The notes below the pieces were generated by a model. That model was given only the letters and a program-made list of their open reading frames with translations. It was not told the DNA's origin and ran no database searches. Made by a program: the position numbers and the translations under genes. Positions 14,326 to 21,548 of a stretch of DNA of 22,527 nt are shown one piece after another (the stretch's first letter is position 1; every line of letters starts with the position of its first letter). The stretch is from UMGS1696 sp964621755 (GTDB lineage Bacteria; Bacillota; Clostridia; Oscillospirales; CAG-272): NCBI GenBank assembly GCA_964621755.1, contig CAZUPI010000040.1, positions 1 to 22,527 of the forward strand, given 5' to 3'.

Positions 14326-16476
14326 ATGACAGAGAAATGCAGTGCAGCGATCAAATACATGACGCTTCTCAATCAGTCAATGAAGCGATACGCAACCCCT
14401 TACCTGACCCCGAACTTGGAAGAAGGATGTGTATTCCGGTATATTTGTGAAAATGATTGTCCCCACAAAATATCGGGGGAACACTTTACCTCTCCGTTAT
14501 ATCCGAATGAAAAACGTGAATTAAAAAGTAATGAATTAAATAGTGCTGTTGACCCCAAGGATATCATTGCCTGTGCCGAAATGATTGCAGATTCCTATCG
14601 TTTCTTAGAAAACAAACGGGAGTCAATCGACAATAAAGTTGCTGGAGAACTCATGAAATTCATCTGGGATGAAAACCGCACCGTATTCGGAAGAGAATAT
14701 GATCGGATTATCTGCACAAATTTCTTCCGACGACTGCAATATAAAACACAGGTAATGGTAAATTCCGCATCAGACGATCAGCGAACACGGCTATTGCATT
14801 CTCTGGAGGTACAGAGAGTCGCCAAAAAGATAGCGATGGGAATCGGCGCGAACTGGGAATTGGCAGAAACCATAGCAATCGCACACGATATCGGACATAC
14901 GCCGTTTGGTCATACCGGAGAATATACGATCAATGAATTCTTAACAAAGAAAAATTACGGTCGTTTTTCTCACGCATTGCAGAGTGTCAGAGTATTAGAT
15001 CATTTATGCAGACATCCTATTTTGGAGAAATATTCAATTAAAGGGCTGGGCATCTCATCCTATGTATTAGAAGGTGTCCTAAAGCATGATGCAGATACTT
15101 TCACGGATGGTATGCAGGAAGATCATTTCCTCGAACAACTTGATGTGAAGCATTTGTGTGGAATTGTGGGCTTATCAGAGCGAGAATCGAACGAGAGTTT
15201 GACGGATTGGCTGAACAGCGCAACTTCTTTTAAGAATGCACAGCTTCCGCAGGTGTTGATCGGAAGTGTGGAATCTCAGATTGTTGCATGGGCAGATAAA
15301 ATCGCATATCTGGGACACGACTGGGAAGAATTTATTGATACACAGCTTCTCGAAAAAATGATGTCCCGCGTCAATGACATGGTGCGGAAAATATATAAAA
15401 TTATTACGGAAGAGGGAGAAGACAACTCTGCTAACCCGGAATATGAACAGCTCACCTGTATATGGGAAGCACTAAAGCAAATCGGGCAAGAGTATGCTGT
15501 GTGTGCGGATCATCCAAACGAAAAAGAGTTGTACAAAACAGCTTGGAAGGAAGGTGCTTACGGTTACTCTGCCGTTCAAGAAAAGGTTAAAACGATTCTG
15601 GAAAGTATCACTCAAATTGAAAGTGAAGGCGGTAAACTTGCGGCAGATTCTGCAGGGCAGGAGGAAAAGTATTATCGGTACTTTTCGGCGAAGGAATATC
15701 GAACGCTTAAAAACTATTTTTTGATGACTGTAAGTTGGGTAAAACTGCTGGAGGTTTATCCGCGCGGTTATGGCTTGAAGCACGATCCGATTTATGTTTT
15801 CTATATGTATCTGACCGATCTGCGTCCCAATGTCATAACGCCGAGAGTGGTACAAAAAATCATCGATGGGACGATAGACTATGTAGCCGCACTGGAAAAT
15901 AATCCGAATCAGAAGTTTGATACGCGGGACGCCTATTTACTCCATTGTAATAAATTATGGACATATAAATACAATGAACTCAACAATAAATATAAGACCG
16001 AGCCTAAAAAGGCAAGAAGGCGGTTAAAGGACACCTTAAGAACGTGTTTTCTCGTCGGATTCCATGACTATATGCCGGAGGATGACTATCGGTTTGAAGA
16101 CGAATGCAAATATATTATGGAGCGGGATGAGGCAGGGCAATACTATAGTTGTGATACCAACTACGGGTGTATGTTGAATATAATCAAGGTTACAATCGAC
16201 GAGTTTATCGGAAGTACCCGAGTTAAGTTTATGAAACATACAGCCGATGAGATTGTAAGGACATTGTTGGAGTACTATGTCGAACACCCGGATATGTTAC
16301 CCTACGCACAACGGAATGATTTGAATGAAAAACAATATCATACGGTTGAGCAGGAAGTCCCTGAAATCAGCGAAAAGGACAGACGCGATTCTATAGAAAA
16401 GAACATAGTACGTTCCGTGGTGGATTATGTGGCGGCAATGACCGACCGACCGGATGGCAAAGAAGAAATACGATGA
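14326..16476 (+). CDS. dGTPase-like HD-domain dNTP triphosphohydrolase
   Basis: This 716-residue protein has the dGTP triphosphohydrolase core: YDRIICTNFFRRLQYKTQV (about 125-143), RTRLLHSLEV with metal ligand His158, AHDIGHTPFGHTGE with His187/Asp188 plus His191 and His196, and SQIVAWADKIAYLGHD with Asp324. These enzymes cut dNTPs to nucleoside and triphosphate. The roughly 115-residue N-terminal extension carries three cysteines (35, 41, 45) and is not part of the usual core; the C-terminal half is long and helical. The ribosome binding site is weak; ATG 14326 is the first start after the promoter in this frame, ATG 14359 an alternative. It has its own promoter and terminator, so it is a stand-alone unit. 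Some dGTPases deplete nucleotides to stop phages, which would suit a mobile element. Confidence 0.88.
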   Translation: MTEKCSAAIKYMTLLNQSMKRYATPYLTPNLEEGCVFRYICENDCPHKISGEHFTSPLYPNEKRELKSNELNSAVDPKDIIACAEMIADSYRFLENKRESIDNKVAGELMKFIWDENRTVFGREYDRIICTNFFRRLQYKTQVMVNSASDDQRTRLLHSLEVQRVAKKIAMGIGANWELAETIAIAHDIGHTPFGHTGEYTINEFLTKKNYGRFSHALQSVRVLDHLCRHPILEKYSIKGLGISSYVLEGVLKHDADTFTDGMQEDHFLEQLDVKHLCGIVGLSERESNESLTDWLNSATSFKNAQLPQVLIGSVESQIVAWADKIAYLGHDWEEFIDTQLLEKMMSRVNDMVRKIYKIITEEGEDNSANPEYEQLTCIWEALKQIGQEYAVCADHPNEKELYKTAWKEGAYGYSAVQEKVKTILESITQIESEGGKLAADSAGQEEKYYRYFSAKEYRTLKNYFLMTVSWVKLLEVYPRGYGLKHDPIYVFYMYLTDLRPNVITPRVVQKIIDGTIDYVAALENNPNQKFDTRDAYLLHCNKLWTYKYNELNNKYKTEPKKARRRLKDTLRTCFLVGFHDYMPEDDYRFEDECKYIMERDEAGQYYSCDTNYGCMLNIIKVTIDEFIGSTRVKFMKHTADEIVRTLLEYYVEHPDMLPYAQRNDLNEKQYHTVEQEVPEISEKDRRDSIEKNIVRSVVDYVAAMTDRPDGKEEIR

Positions 16477-16578
16477 AATAAAGTCATCGGATGCTAAATG
16501 GAGCCACGAATATACAGATATATGATATTTCAAACGATTGACCGCTGGCAGTTGATTTATAACCAATAATTATTACGG

Positions 16579-16629
16579 CGCAAAAGGCTGCCTGTTTCGA
16601 GACAGGTCCCTTTTGCGTTGTTTTCTATT
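16579..16629 (+). terminator. Rho-independent terminator after the dGTPase gene
   Basis: CGCAAAAGG pairs with CCTTTTGCG, with an inner CCTGT/ACAGG stem around a 6-base loop, followed by TTGTTTTCTATT. It is a strong two-part hairpin about 100 bases after the stop. Confidence 0.75.
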
Positions 16630-16648
16630 ATAATAGGAGAGAGAGTAT

Positions 16649-18043
16649 ATGTTTAAGGGGAAACGAGATTCTTTTGAGAGAGAGGGTCAAAATCTGACAG
16701 AGGAACAAACGGAATATATCCAGTATGCGCAAGAGGTCGAAGGTACACTACGCATCCTCGAAGCGCAGCTGCACACAAGCGACGATTCGGCAGAAATCAT
16801 CCACAACGTAATGAAAACCGCCTGCGAGTTCTATCAAGGGGATTGGGTTGGTTTTCTCGAAGTTGACTTGGAAATGAATATGTGGACGCCGTATGTATGG
16901 TACAATCCAAACGGCAACGACCAAACAGAGGTACTGTTAGCAGAGGTTGAAAACTTTGAGCCTTTCAACAGATGGTTGAATGTTATGCGCAACAATGGCG
17001 CTTTGTGTGTGCCGTCGGTAAAAGACCTCACAGATGCACCGCCGGAAGAGATGGCAATGTACCACCGGCTCAAAATCGAAAAGGCATTGGCAGTTCCCAT
17101 CAAGCCGCGCCCGACTGGATTTTTTGTCATCCGCAATCCGCAAAGATACATAAACCGAAGCAGTATGCTTCAAATGCTTGGCTTTGTTCTGTTGTCGTCT
17201 ATCAATGAACAGAAATTGATGCAAAGTCTGAAAATGTCCATATCGCCGGACAGCATTAAACAAGACACGGACGTAATCATCAATCTGTTTGGAAATTTGG
17301 AGATTTATACCGCCAACGGTGTGCTGCGAGAAGCTGATTTGAAATCCCCGAAGATTTGCCGCTTGCTGGCGTATCTCGTCCTAAGCAGGAAACTCACAGT
17401 ACCCGCCCGCGAGATCGTCGAAGCAATCTGGCCGGAAGATATATTGGAATCAGACAATCCGGGGAAGAATGTACGGTCATTGGTTTACCGTCTGCGGCAA
17501 TCGTTCAGTCTGATTTCCCCTTATCCGTTGATAGAGACGACACCAAACGGCTATGGCTTCAATCCAAAACTCAACATCATAACCGATCTCGATCTGTTTG
17601 AAAGGTGTTGGGAGACAGCGCAAAGAACAAGCCTCGCTTCTGAAAAGGCTGAAATACTTGAACGAGCTGTGGATTTGTATAAAGGCGGTGTGCTTGAGTC
17701 TGCATCCGATGAACATTGGCTTATTCCAAAGGCATCTTACTATAATCTTCGCTATCAGGGCATGGTAAGTGAGTTGTTAAAGACACTCGCTGAGGGGAAA
17801 GACTATCATAATCTGCATAAATATGCAGCACAGGCTTTAATTATTAATCCGGAAAGCGTCACGGCGTACTACTGGCTGATCTACTCAATGGCTCAGAGGG
17901 GAGCAGATGAATTGGCAAGAACACAAATACAGATTGCACAAGAGAACTTGACGGAAGAGGAATATTATGAATTGGTAGGCGCATTAAAAAAAGCGAAAAT
18001 CGAGCCGTATAACCCGTTTTCGGGAGAAAAATCGCCCATATAA
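16649..18043 (+). CDS. GAF-SARP transcriptional regulator
   Basis: The protein has 464 residues. Residues about 45-200 resemble a GAF sensor domain (SAEIIHNVMKTACEFYQGDW, later EKALAVPIKPRPTGFFVIRN). Residues about 210-300 are an OmpR/SARP-type winged helix (LFGNLEIYTANGVL, LKSPKICRLLAYLVLSRK, AIWPED, NVRSLVYRLRQSF). From about 310 to 450 comes a TPR-like bacterial transcriptional activator domain (LDLFERCWETAQRT, LYKGGVLES, YHNLHKYAAQALIINPES). SARP regulators usually activate by binding heptamers repeated every 11 bases just upstream of a -10 box. Exactly such an array starts at its stop codon and precedes the sigma-like gene. It probably activates that downstream unit in response to a small ligand or redox state of the GAF domain. 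Ribosome binding site GGAGAGAGAG. Confidence 0.82.
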   Translation: MFKGKRDSFEREGQNLTEEQTEYIQYAQEVEGTLRILEAQLHTSDDSAEIIHNVMKTACEFYQGDWVGFLEVDLEMNMWTPYVWYNPNGNDQTEVLLAEVENFEPFNRWLNVMRNNGALCVPSVKDLTDAPPEEMAMYHRLKIEKALAVPIKPRPTGFFVIRNPQRYINRSSMLQMLGFVLLSSINEQKLMQSLKMSISPDSIKQDTDVIINLFGNLEIYTANGVLREADLKSPKICRLLAYLVLSRKLTVPAREIVEAIWPEDILESDNPGKNVRSLVYRLRQSFSLISPYPLIETTPNGYGFNPKLNIITDLDLFERCWETAQRTSLASEKAEILERAVDLYKGGVLESASDEHWLIPKASYYNLRYQGMVSELLKTLAEGKDYHNLHKYAAQALIINPESVTAYYWLIYSMAQRGADELARTQIQIAQENLTEEEYYELVGALKKAKIEPYNPFSGEKSPI

Positions 18044-18182
18044 CATCCATGCAACATCCGTGCGACAATCATACGACACGAATTTTTCCATGCGACAATC
18101 ATGTGACACTCATGCAACAACCATATAACGCAAAACGCACTTTTACAACAACTGTGTGACAATCAAAAATTTTCATACGACC
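18039..18182 (+). promoter_or_regulatory. Array of eleven 7-bp sites in 11-bp phase, probable SARP operator
   Basis: Heptamers of form TRYRACA begin at 18039, 18050, 18061, 18072, then 18091, 18102, 18113, 18124, then 18144, 18155 and 18176 (the first reads TATAACA, the third TGCGACA). Within clusters the step is exactly 11 bases; the three clusters begin 52-53 bases apart. The last site ends four bases before TATGGT (18187-18192), a possible -10 box. CATACG and CGTATG (18174-18179, 18185-18190) also form an inverted repeat there. The gap 18044-18247 contains nothing else that looks coding. Confidence 0.65.
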
Positions 18183-18247
18183 TCCGTATGGTAAAGTTTT
18201 CGGGCAAAAGCAAATTTGCCTGAGATACATACCTGCGGAGGTTTATT

Positions 18248-18412
18248 TTGATAGCTCCAAATTATCAGGGGGCAGTCGCTTTTGTACTTAGTTACAGAAG
18301 TGACTGCCCTCTTTTTTGTTGCCTAACTGAATATCGGTGCCGGTCTCCGCCGCCCTTCGTTTCGATTTTTTATTCATTCAACATCGAAACGGAGGAAAAG
18401 AAAAATGGATAA
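18248..18412 (+). CDS. 54-codon leader ORF through the attenuator
   Basis: TTG 18248 lies six bases after a strong GGAGG (18237-18241). The frame encodes 54 residues beginning MIAPNYQGAVAFVLSYRSDC and is cysteine- and proline-rich later. It runs through the attenuator hairpin at 18270-18309 and ends at TAA 18410-18412, overlapping the sigma-like start by 8 bases. This suggests that translating the leader opens the hairpin and delivers ribosomes to the next gene. Whether the peptide itself matters is unknown. Confidence 0.45.
   Translation: MIAPNYQGAVAFVLSYRSDCPLFCCLTEYRCRSPPPFVSIFYSFNIETEEKKNG
18270..18317 (+). terminator. Attenuator/terminator hairpin before the sigma-like gene
   Basis: GGGCAGTC (18270-18277) pairs with GACTGCCC (18302-18309), with an inner CTTTTGTA/TACAGAAG stem (one mismatch), followed by TCTTTTTT. 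It sits between the operator array and the sigma-like gene, inside the leader ORF. Confidence 0.75.
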
Positions 18413-18887
18413 CAAATATCCAAAAAACGCAGACCCGCGTCCGAAGCGGCGCAAAGATAAAGATAATCCCTACACGGTATACTCGGTGGGAAGCGAAACG
18501 GACAATCCGAAATACTACGTGGAATTCACTGACGGTATGGGAGAACACATCCGACAGGAAATTAGTCAGGAACTGTTTGATACATACAATCAATTTGAAC
18601 TGGACGATCTGTCTTATTTGAATGAAATTGACCGCCACTACGCAGAAGGTGATACGGAAACAGATATTGATGCAGATTCAACGATGGAAACTGTAATGGA
18701 ACATCTGTCGGTTGAACGACTGCGTGAAGCTATGGCAAAATTGCCGGAGATTCAACGGCGCAGGGTGCAGATGTATTTCTTCAATGGACTCACGTATCAG
18801 CAGATCGCCGAGAGGGAAGATTGTTCTAAAATGGCGGTAAAGTACAGCATTGACGTTGCACTGAAATTTTTGAAAGAAAATTTGTGA
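18405..18887 (+). CDS. Sigma-70 region-4-like regulator
   Basis: This 160-residue protein is acidic in the middle. Its C-terminal third reads LSVERLREAMAKLPEIQRRR, then FFNGLTYQQIAEREDCSKM and AVKYSIDVALKFLKENL, a sigma region 4 helix-turn-helix. It lacks a region 2, so it is not a complete sigma factor. The N-terminal part (TVYSVGSETDNPKYYVEFTD, then IRQEISQELFDTYNQFE) matches the small sigma-like proteins common in Clostridia transposons and conjugative elements. It probably helps regulate element genes, perhaps excision. The start ATG 18405 follows GGAGG at nine bases. It is expected to be under control of the SARP array and attenuator upstream. Confidence 0.8.
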   Translation: MDNKYPKNADPRPKRRKDKDNPYTVYSVGSETDNPKYYVEFTDGMGEHIRQEISQELFDTYNQFELDDLSYLNEIDRHYAEGDTETDIDADSTMETVMEHLSVERLREAMAKLPEIQRRRVQMYFFNGLTYQQIAEREDCSKMAVKYSIDVALKFLKENL

Positions 18888-18920
18888 ATTTTTTGAAAAC
18901 TGACTTTACTTTTGGCTTTT

Positions 18921-19360
18921 GAGTGAGGTAGTAGGTGAAAGGGATAAAACATCCCCTTTCACCACACCTCACGGTAACAGTTTAATCCCGGAAAGGTGTG
19001 CAGGTTCTTTGAAAACAGAATACTCCCCGGGACAGACAACAATCTCTCTGGAATAGCCAAACCGAAAGGTACGCCATGACCTGCATCACGCAGCGAGCGA
19101 GAACTACCATTTTCGGAAAAGTCGGACAGCACCCGATGGGCGACGACAACAGAGAGTGGAGACTCCCCGCCAGCCATGACCTGAGCGTGATAACAACCGT
19201 CGCACGTTATGGGGTGAGAGGTTCCTATGGATGAACGAGTGCCGAGAGCTTAAGGCAGTCTGTCCGGGAAAGCAACAAACGAAATTTGCTATTCAAAATT
19301 ATAAGTCATGGACCTGACTGTAATTTGTCCCTCGACAAATCTCGCCACGGTCAGGTCTAT
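18921..19360 (+). ncRNA. Candidate large structured noncoding RNA
   Basis: This 510-base gap has no credible gene but much complementary sequence. GTGAGG/CCTCAC (18923-18928/18967-18972) encloses GGTGAAAGGGAT with its near-perfect partner (18934-18945/18951-18963). CCCGGGACAGAC (19026-19037) pairs with GTCTGTCCGGG (19258-19268), closing about 240 bases. TGCAGGT (18999-19005) matches ACCTGCA (19079-19085). Inside are ACC-GAAA-GGT (19061-19070, a GNRA-type loop), GTCG/CGAC (19121-19124/19141-19144) around CCC-GAT-GGG, GAGT-GGAG-ACTC (19154-19165) and TGCC/GGCA near 19240-19257. A long hairpin at 19310-19357 (GACCTGAC/GTCAGGTC plus ATTTGT/ACAAAT) closes the region. A reverse-strand 72-codon frame here is treated as a shadow. 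The strand assumed is that of the neighbours. Confidence 0.55.
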
Positions 19361-19401
19361 TGTTAGGATTTTGAATCTACATAAACAAAAAGGAGAACGA
19401 T

Positions 19402-19584
19402 ATGGAAAGAACAAAAACAAATGAAGCTGAACAGAAAACAGAAGCTCCCGTGATTCATCGGAAAAGCAACGGTGTTGAGATTACCATCACCTTCGCCGAA
19501 AAACCGGGAGATAAAAATGTGAAAGACAGAATACTGGATATGCTGATGGATTCGTATGAAAAACGAATTCGGACGGAACAATAA
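19402..19584 (+). CDS. TnpW-like small transposon protein, copy A
   Basis: This 60-residue protein begins MERTKTNEAEQKTEAPVIHR. The APVIHRK segment followed by a short beta strand (VEITITFAEKPGD) and a helix (VKDRILDMLMDSYEKRI) resembles TnpW-family proteins of Tn4451-type elements, whose function is not established. It is preceded by AGGAG at six bases. A second copy at 20511 is almost identical in DNA, marking a tandem duplication. The assignment is by pattern only. Confidence 0.6.
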   Translation: MERTKTNEAEQKTEAPVIHRKSNGVEITITFAEKPGDKNVKDRILDMLMDSYEKRIRTEQ

Positions 19585-19624
19585 CAGAAGAAACCTTTCT
19601 GCATAAACTGGACTTGTAGAGATA

Positions 19625-19653
19625 TTGACAAAATATTTATTGTAATGTATAAT
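19625..19653 (+). promoter_or_regulatory. Consensus sigma-A promoter of module A
   Basis: TTGACA, a 17-base spacer, TATAAT: a perfect consensus, 51 bases before the antitoxin-like start. Confidence 0.85.
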
Positions 19654-19703
19654 ATATATGGTGTATTAAAATGAAGATATCCATACGGAAGGAGAAAAAT
19701 GAT

Positions 19704-19886
19704 ATGGCAACCGCAACCTTTGACAGAACTTTTGTAATAACTGATCCGGAATCCAAGCAAAAGCTGGGAAAAATCATGAATTCAAAGGAGCCGACGAAGC
19801 CTGTTTCCGCAATTCCTTTCTCTGAAAAAGACAGGAAAAGGAGTGAGGAAGTATTAAAACAGTTCTTATCCCGCTCCAAACGCTGA
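19704..19886 (+). CDS. Antitoxin-like small protein, module A
   Basis: This 60-residue, charged protein begins MATATFDRTFVITDPESKQK and ends in a basic helical segment (DRKRSEEVLKQFLSRSKR). ATG 19704 follows GGAAGGAG at nine bases. It lies under a perfect promoter and overlaps the start of a GNAT acetyltransferase, the layout of type II toxin-antitoxin pairs with GNAT toxins. Sequence similarity to named antitoxins is not evident to me. The equivalent in module B (20778) shares the size, position and MAT- start, and little else. Confidence 0.6.
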   Translation: MATATFDRTFVITDPESKQKLGKIMNSKEPTKPVSAIPFSEKDRKRSEEVLKQFLSRSKR

Positions 19887-20443
19887 TAGCGCAGCTCGGG
19901 GAAGACAGCGAAATGCTACAGCAGTACCTGTCTTCCTTTTCTTGTGAAAAGGATTCCGACATCGAGTCATTTCTGAAAACACGCGCGGTACAGTTTGAGC
20001 GGCTGTCAAAATCGCGTACATATTTGCTCGTAGATGAAGATAAGTTAGAGGATGGCGAGTTTGTAATCCTCGGCTATTTTGCGCTGGCTCTGAAAGTGCT
20101 GATCATTCCGGTGGACAAGTCGATCCGTTCCCGTCAGGAGTTGGATGGCTTCAGCGGCAAAATCTACGGGGAACCGATTCGTGAAGTCCCGTGTTATCTG
20201 ATTGGTCAGATCGCAAGAAATTCAGCAGTCGATAAAACGGCGATTCACGGAAGCGAGCTTATGGAAGCTGCAATATCCGTGATTGAAGCATCGGTAGCAG
20301 CGGTCGGCGGCAGATATGTACTGATCGAATGCCATGATGAGAAGAAGTTGATTCGGTTTTATGAAGACAACGCTTTTCATGAATTTGCCAGAATACCGAT
20401 GGGTGAGACACCGATGGTTCAGATGATCCGAAAGCTATATTGA
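19853..20443 (+). CDS. GNAT-family acetyltransferase, toxin-like, module A
   Basis: The secure part starts at ATG 19913. It reads YLSSFSCEKDSDIESFLKTR, then SRTYLLVDED, ILGYFALALKVL, PCYLIGQIARN (the GNAT core strand and cofactor-site region), GGRYVLIECHDEKKLIRFYE and PMVQMIRKLY. This matches the small GNAT proteins that pair with antitoxins and often acetylate aminoacyl-tRNA. Twenty more in-frame codons upstream align with the N terminus of the module B protein (LIAQLGED against MADAIGEE). They begin at ATT 19853, nine bases after AAAAGGAG, so ATT is probably the true start, overlapping the antitoxin gene by 34 bases. If ATT is not used, the protein is about 176 residues. Substrate and toxicity are inferred from family and context. 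Confidence 0.75.
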   Translation: MKTVLIPLQTLIAQLGEDSEMLQQYLSSFSCEKDSDIESFLKTRAVQFERLSKSRTYLLVDEDKLEDGEFVILGYFALALKVLIIPVDKSIRSRQELDGFSGKIYGEPIREVPCYLIGQIARNSAVDKTAIHGSELMEAAISVIEASVAAVGGRYVLIECHDEKKLIRFYEDNAFHEFARIPMGETPMVQMIRKLY

Positions 20444-20455
20444 GATTGATGCCTT

Positions 20456-20493
20456 AAAACAGTTGTGGTTAAAAATATCACGACTGTTTTTTC
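20456..20493 (+). terminator. Rho-independent terminator after module A
   Basis: AAAACAGTTGTG pairs with CACGACTGTTTT (one mismatch) around an 11-base loop, with further T residues. It lies 13 bases after the GNAT stop. Confidence 0.75.
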
Positions 20494-20510
20494 ATTAAAT
20501 AATAAGCGAT

Positions 20511-20690
20511 ATGGAAAGAACAAAAACAAATGAAGCGGAACAGAAAACAGAAACTCCCGTGCTTCATCGGAAAAGCAACGGTGTTGAGATTACCATCACC
20601 TTTGCCGAAAAACCGGGAGATAAAAATGTGAAGAATATCATTTTGGATATGCTGATGGATGCTTATGAAAAACGGATTCGAGAGACATGA
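20511..20690 (+). CDS. TnpW-like small transposon protein, copy B
   Basis: This 59-residue near-duplicate of the 19402 protein begins MERTKTNEAEQKTETPVLHR and diverges mainly in the last 20 residues (NIILDMLMDAYEKRIRET). Unlike copy A it has no ribosome binding site: the identity between copies starts at CGAT directly before the ATG, and upstream is the terminator of module A. It may not be translated. Confidence 0.5.
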   Translation: MERTKTNEAEQKTETPVLHRKSNGVEITITFAEKPGDKNVKNIILDMLMDAYEKRIRET

Positions 20691-20710
20691 TTTCGGCGTA
20701 CCAGTGCCTA

Positions 20711-20747
20711 TTGACAAAAAACGTAATGTGTAATATAATAATATTAC
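20711..20747 (+). promoter_or_regulatory. Consensus promoter of module B with overlapping operator
   Basis: TTGACA (20711-20716), a 17-base spacer and TATAAT (20734-20739). GTAATAT-AATA-ATATTAC (20730-20747) is a perfect inverted repeat covering the -10 box, a likely operator for autorepression by the antitoxin. Confidence 0.8.
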
Positions 20748-20777
20748 GGGATATAACTATGATAGGGGGTGTTGGTT

Positions 20778-20963
20778 ATGGCAACATCAAGCATCTTTTC
20801 AAACGTAAAAATCAAAGATGCCAAAAGCGCAGAATCGTTCGTTCATGCTCTGGAGCAGTCCGAACGCGAATCTGCGAAAAAGCCCGCAAAAACTGTGAAA
20901 CCGCCGCTGACTGACATCGAAGCGATTCGGAAACTTATGGAAAAGAAGGTTTCAAAAAAGTGA
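20778..20963 (+). CDS. Antitoxin-like small protein, module B
   Basis: This 61-residue, basic protein begins MATSSIFSNVKIKDAKSAES and has a helical middle and a Lys/Pro-rich stretch (KKPAKTVKPP). ATG 20778 is eight bases after AGGGGG; GTG 20769 overlaps that site. Its TGA overlaps the GTG start of the GNAT gene. It occupies the place of the module A antitoxin but is very divergent from it, as expected if each antitoxin is specific for its own partner. Confidence 0.6.
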   Translation: MATSSIFSNVKIKDAKSAESFVHALEQSERESAKKPAKTVKPPLTDIEAIRKLMEKKVSKK

Positions 20964-21537
20964 GTACGTTCACGACGATAAACATTCTTGATATGGCGGA
21001 CGCAATCGGAGAGGAAGCTGTGAGGGCATTACTCTCCGATTATTCATGTCAGAAGAATCAGGAAATTGAGAATTACGTAAAGAACAACGCGCTGGAGTTC
21101 GCGAAACGAAAGATTTCGATCACCTATCTGGTTATGGATGAGGTAGGAGAGCTGTCAGGAATTTTTACATTGACACATAAACCGATTGAAATCAGCTGTG
21201 ACGGGGTATCCGCCACGCTGAAGAAACGATTGGAAGATATGCACAGCTCGATGAAAGCACAGGAACATATATGATCTCCGCCTTTCTGATCGCACAATTC
21301 GGAAAGAATTTTGTGGCAGCAGATATGATCTCCGGGGACGAGCTTATGGAAATCACACTTAGTGTGCTTACCAAAATCCAGCATGATATCGGCGGAGGTG
21401 TGGTATATCTGGAATGCGAGGAGAATCCGAAGCTGCTCCGTTTTTATCAGAATGACCGGAATCGGTTCCGTCCTTTTGGAACAAGAACATCGGCGGCAGA
21501 TGATACGCAGTATGTTCAATTGCTGAGAATATTATAA
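20960..21537 (+). pseudogene. GNAT acetyltransferase, module B, frameshifted
   Basis: The first part (20960-21274) starts at GTG overlapping the antitoxin stop. It reads TTINILDMADAIGEEAVRAL, then SDYSCQKNQEIENYVKNNAL and FTLTHKPIEIS, and stops after KAQEHI. The second part continues in another frame from about 21262 with TYMISAFLIAQFGKNFVAAD, then GGGVVYLECEENPKLLRFYQ and YVQLLRIL. Joined, they match a complete GNAT protein like that of module A, including the LIAQ core and YLECEE strand. A single missing base near 21255-21265 explains the break. The gene is probably inactive unless the break is a sequencing error or recoded. Confidence 0.75.
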
Positions 21538-21548
21538 AAGCTACATAC

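Noticed and set aside
14145..14450. 101-codon forward ORF across the ATPase end and the dGTPase start
   Set aside because: Only the short piece from GTG 14244 has a plausible origin; the rest overlaps two well-supported genes in other frames.
16629..16634. TATAAT just before the SARP gene
   Set aside because: It is only one base before the ribosome binding site and has no -35 box at proper distance, so a transcript from it would lose the binding site.
18039..18182. CRISPR array
   Set aside because: Units are 7-11 bases and contiguous, without unique spacers of CRISPR size.
18959..19177. 72-codon reverse-strand ORF in the structured gap
   Set aside because: It lies wholly within complementary, RNA-like sequence, has no good ribosome binding site and its composition follows the structure of the forward strand.
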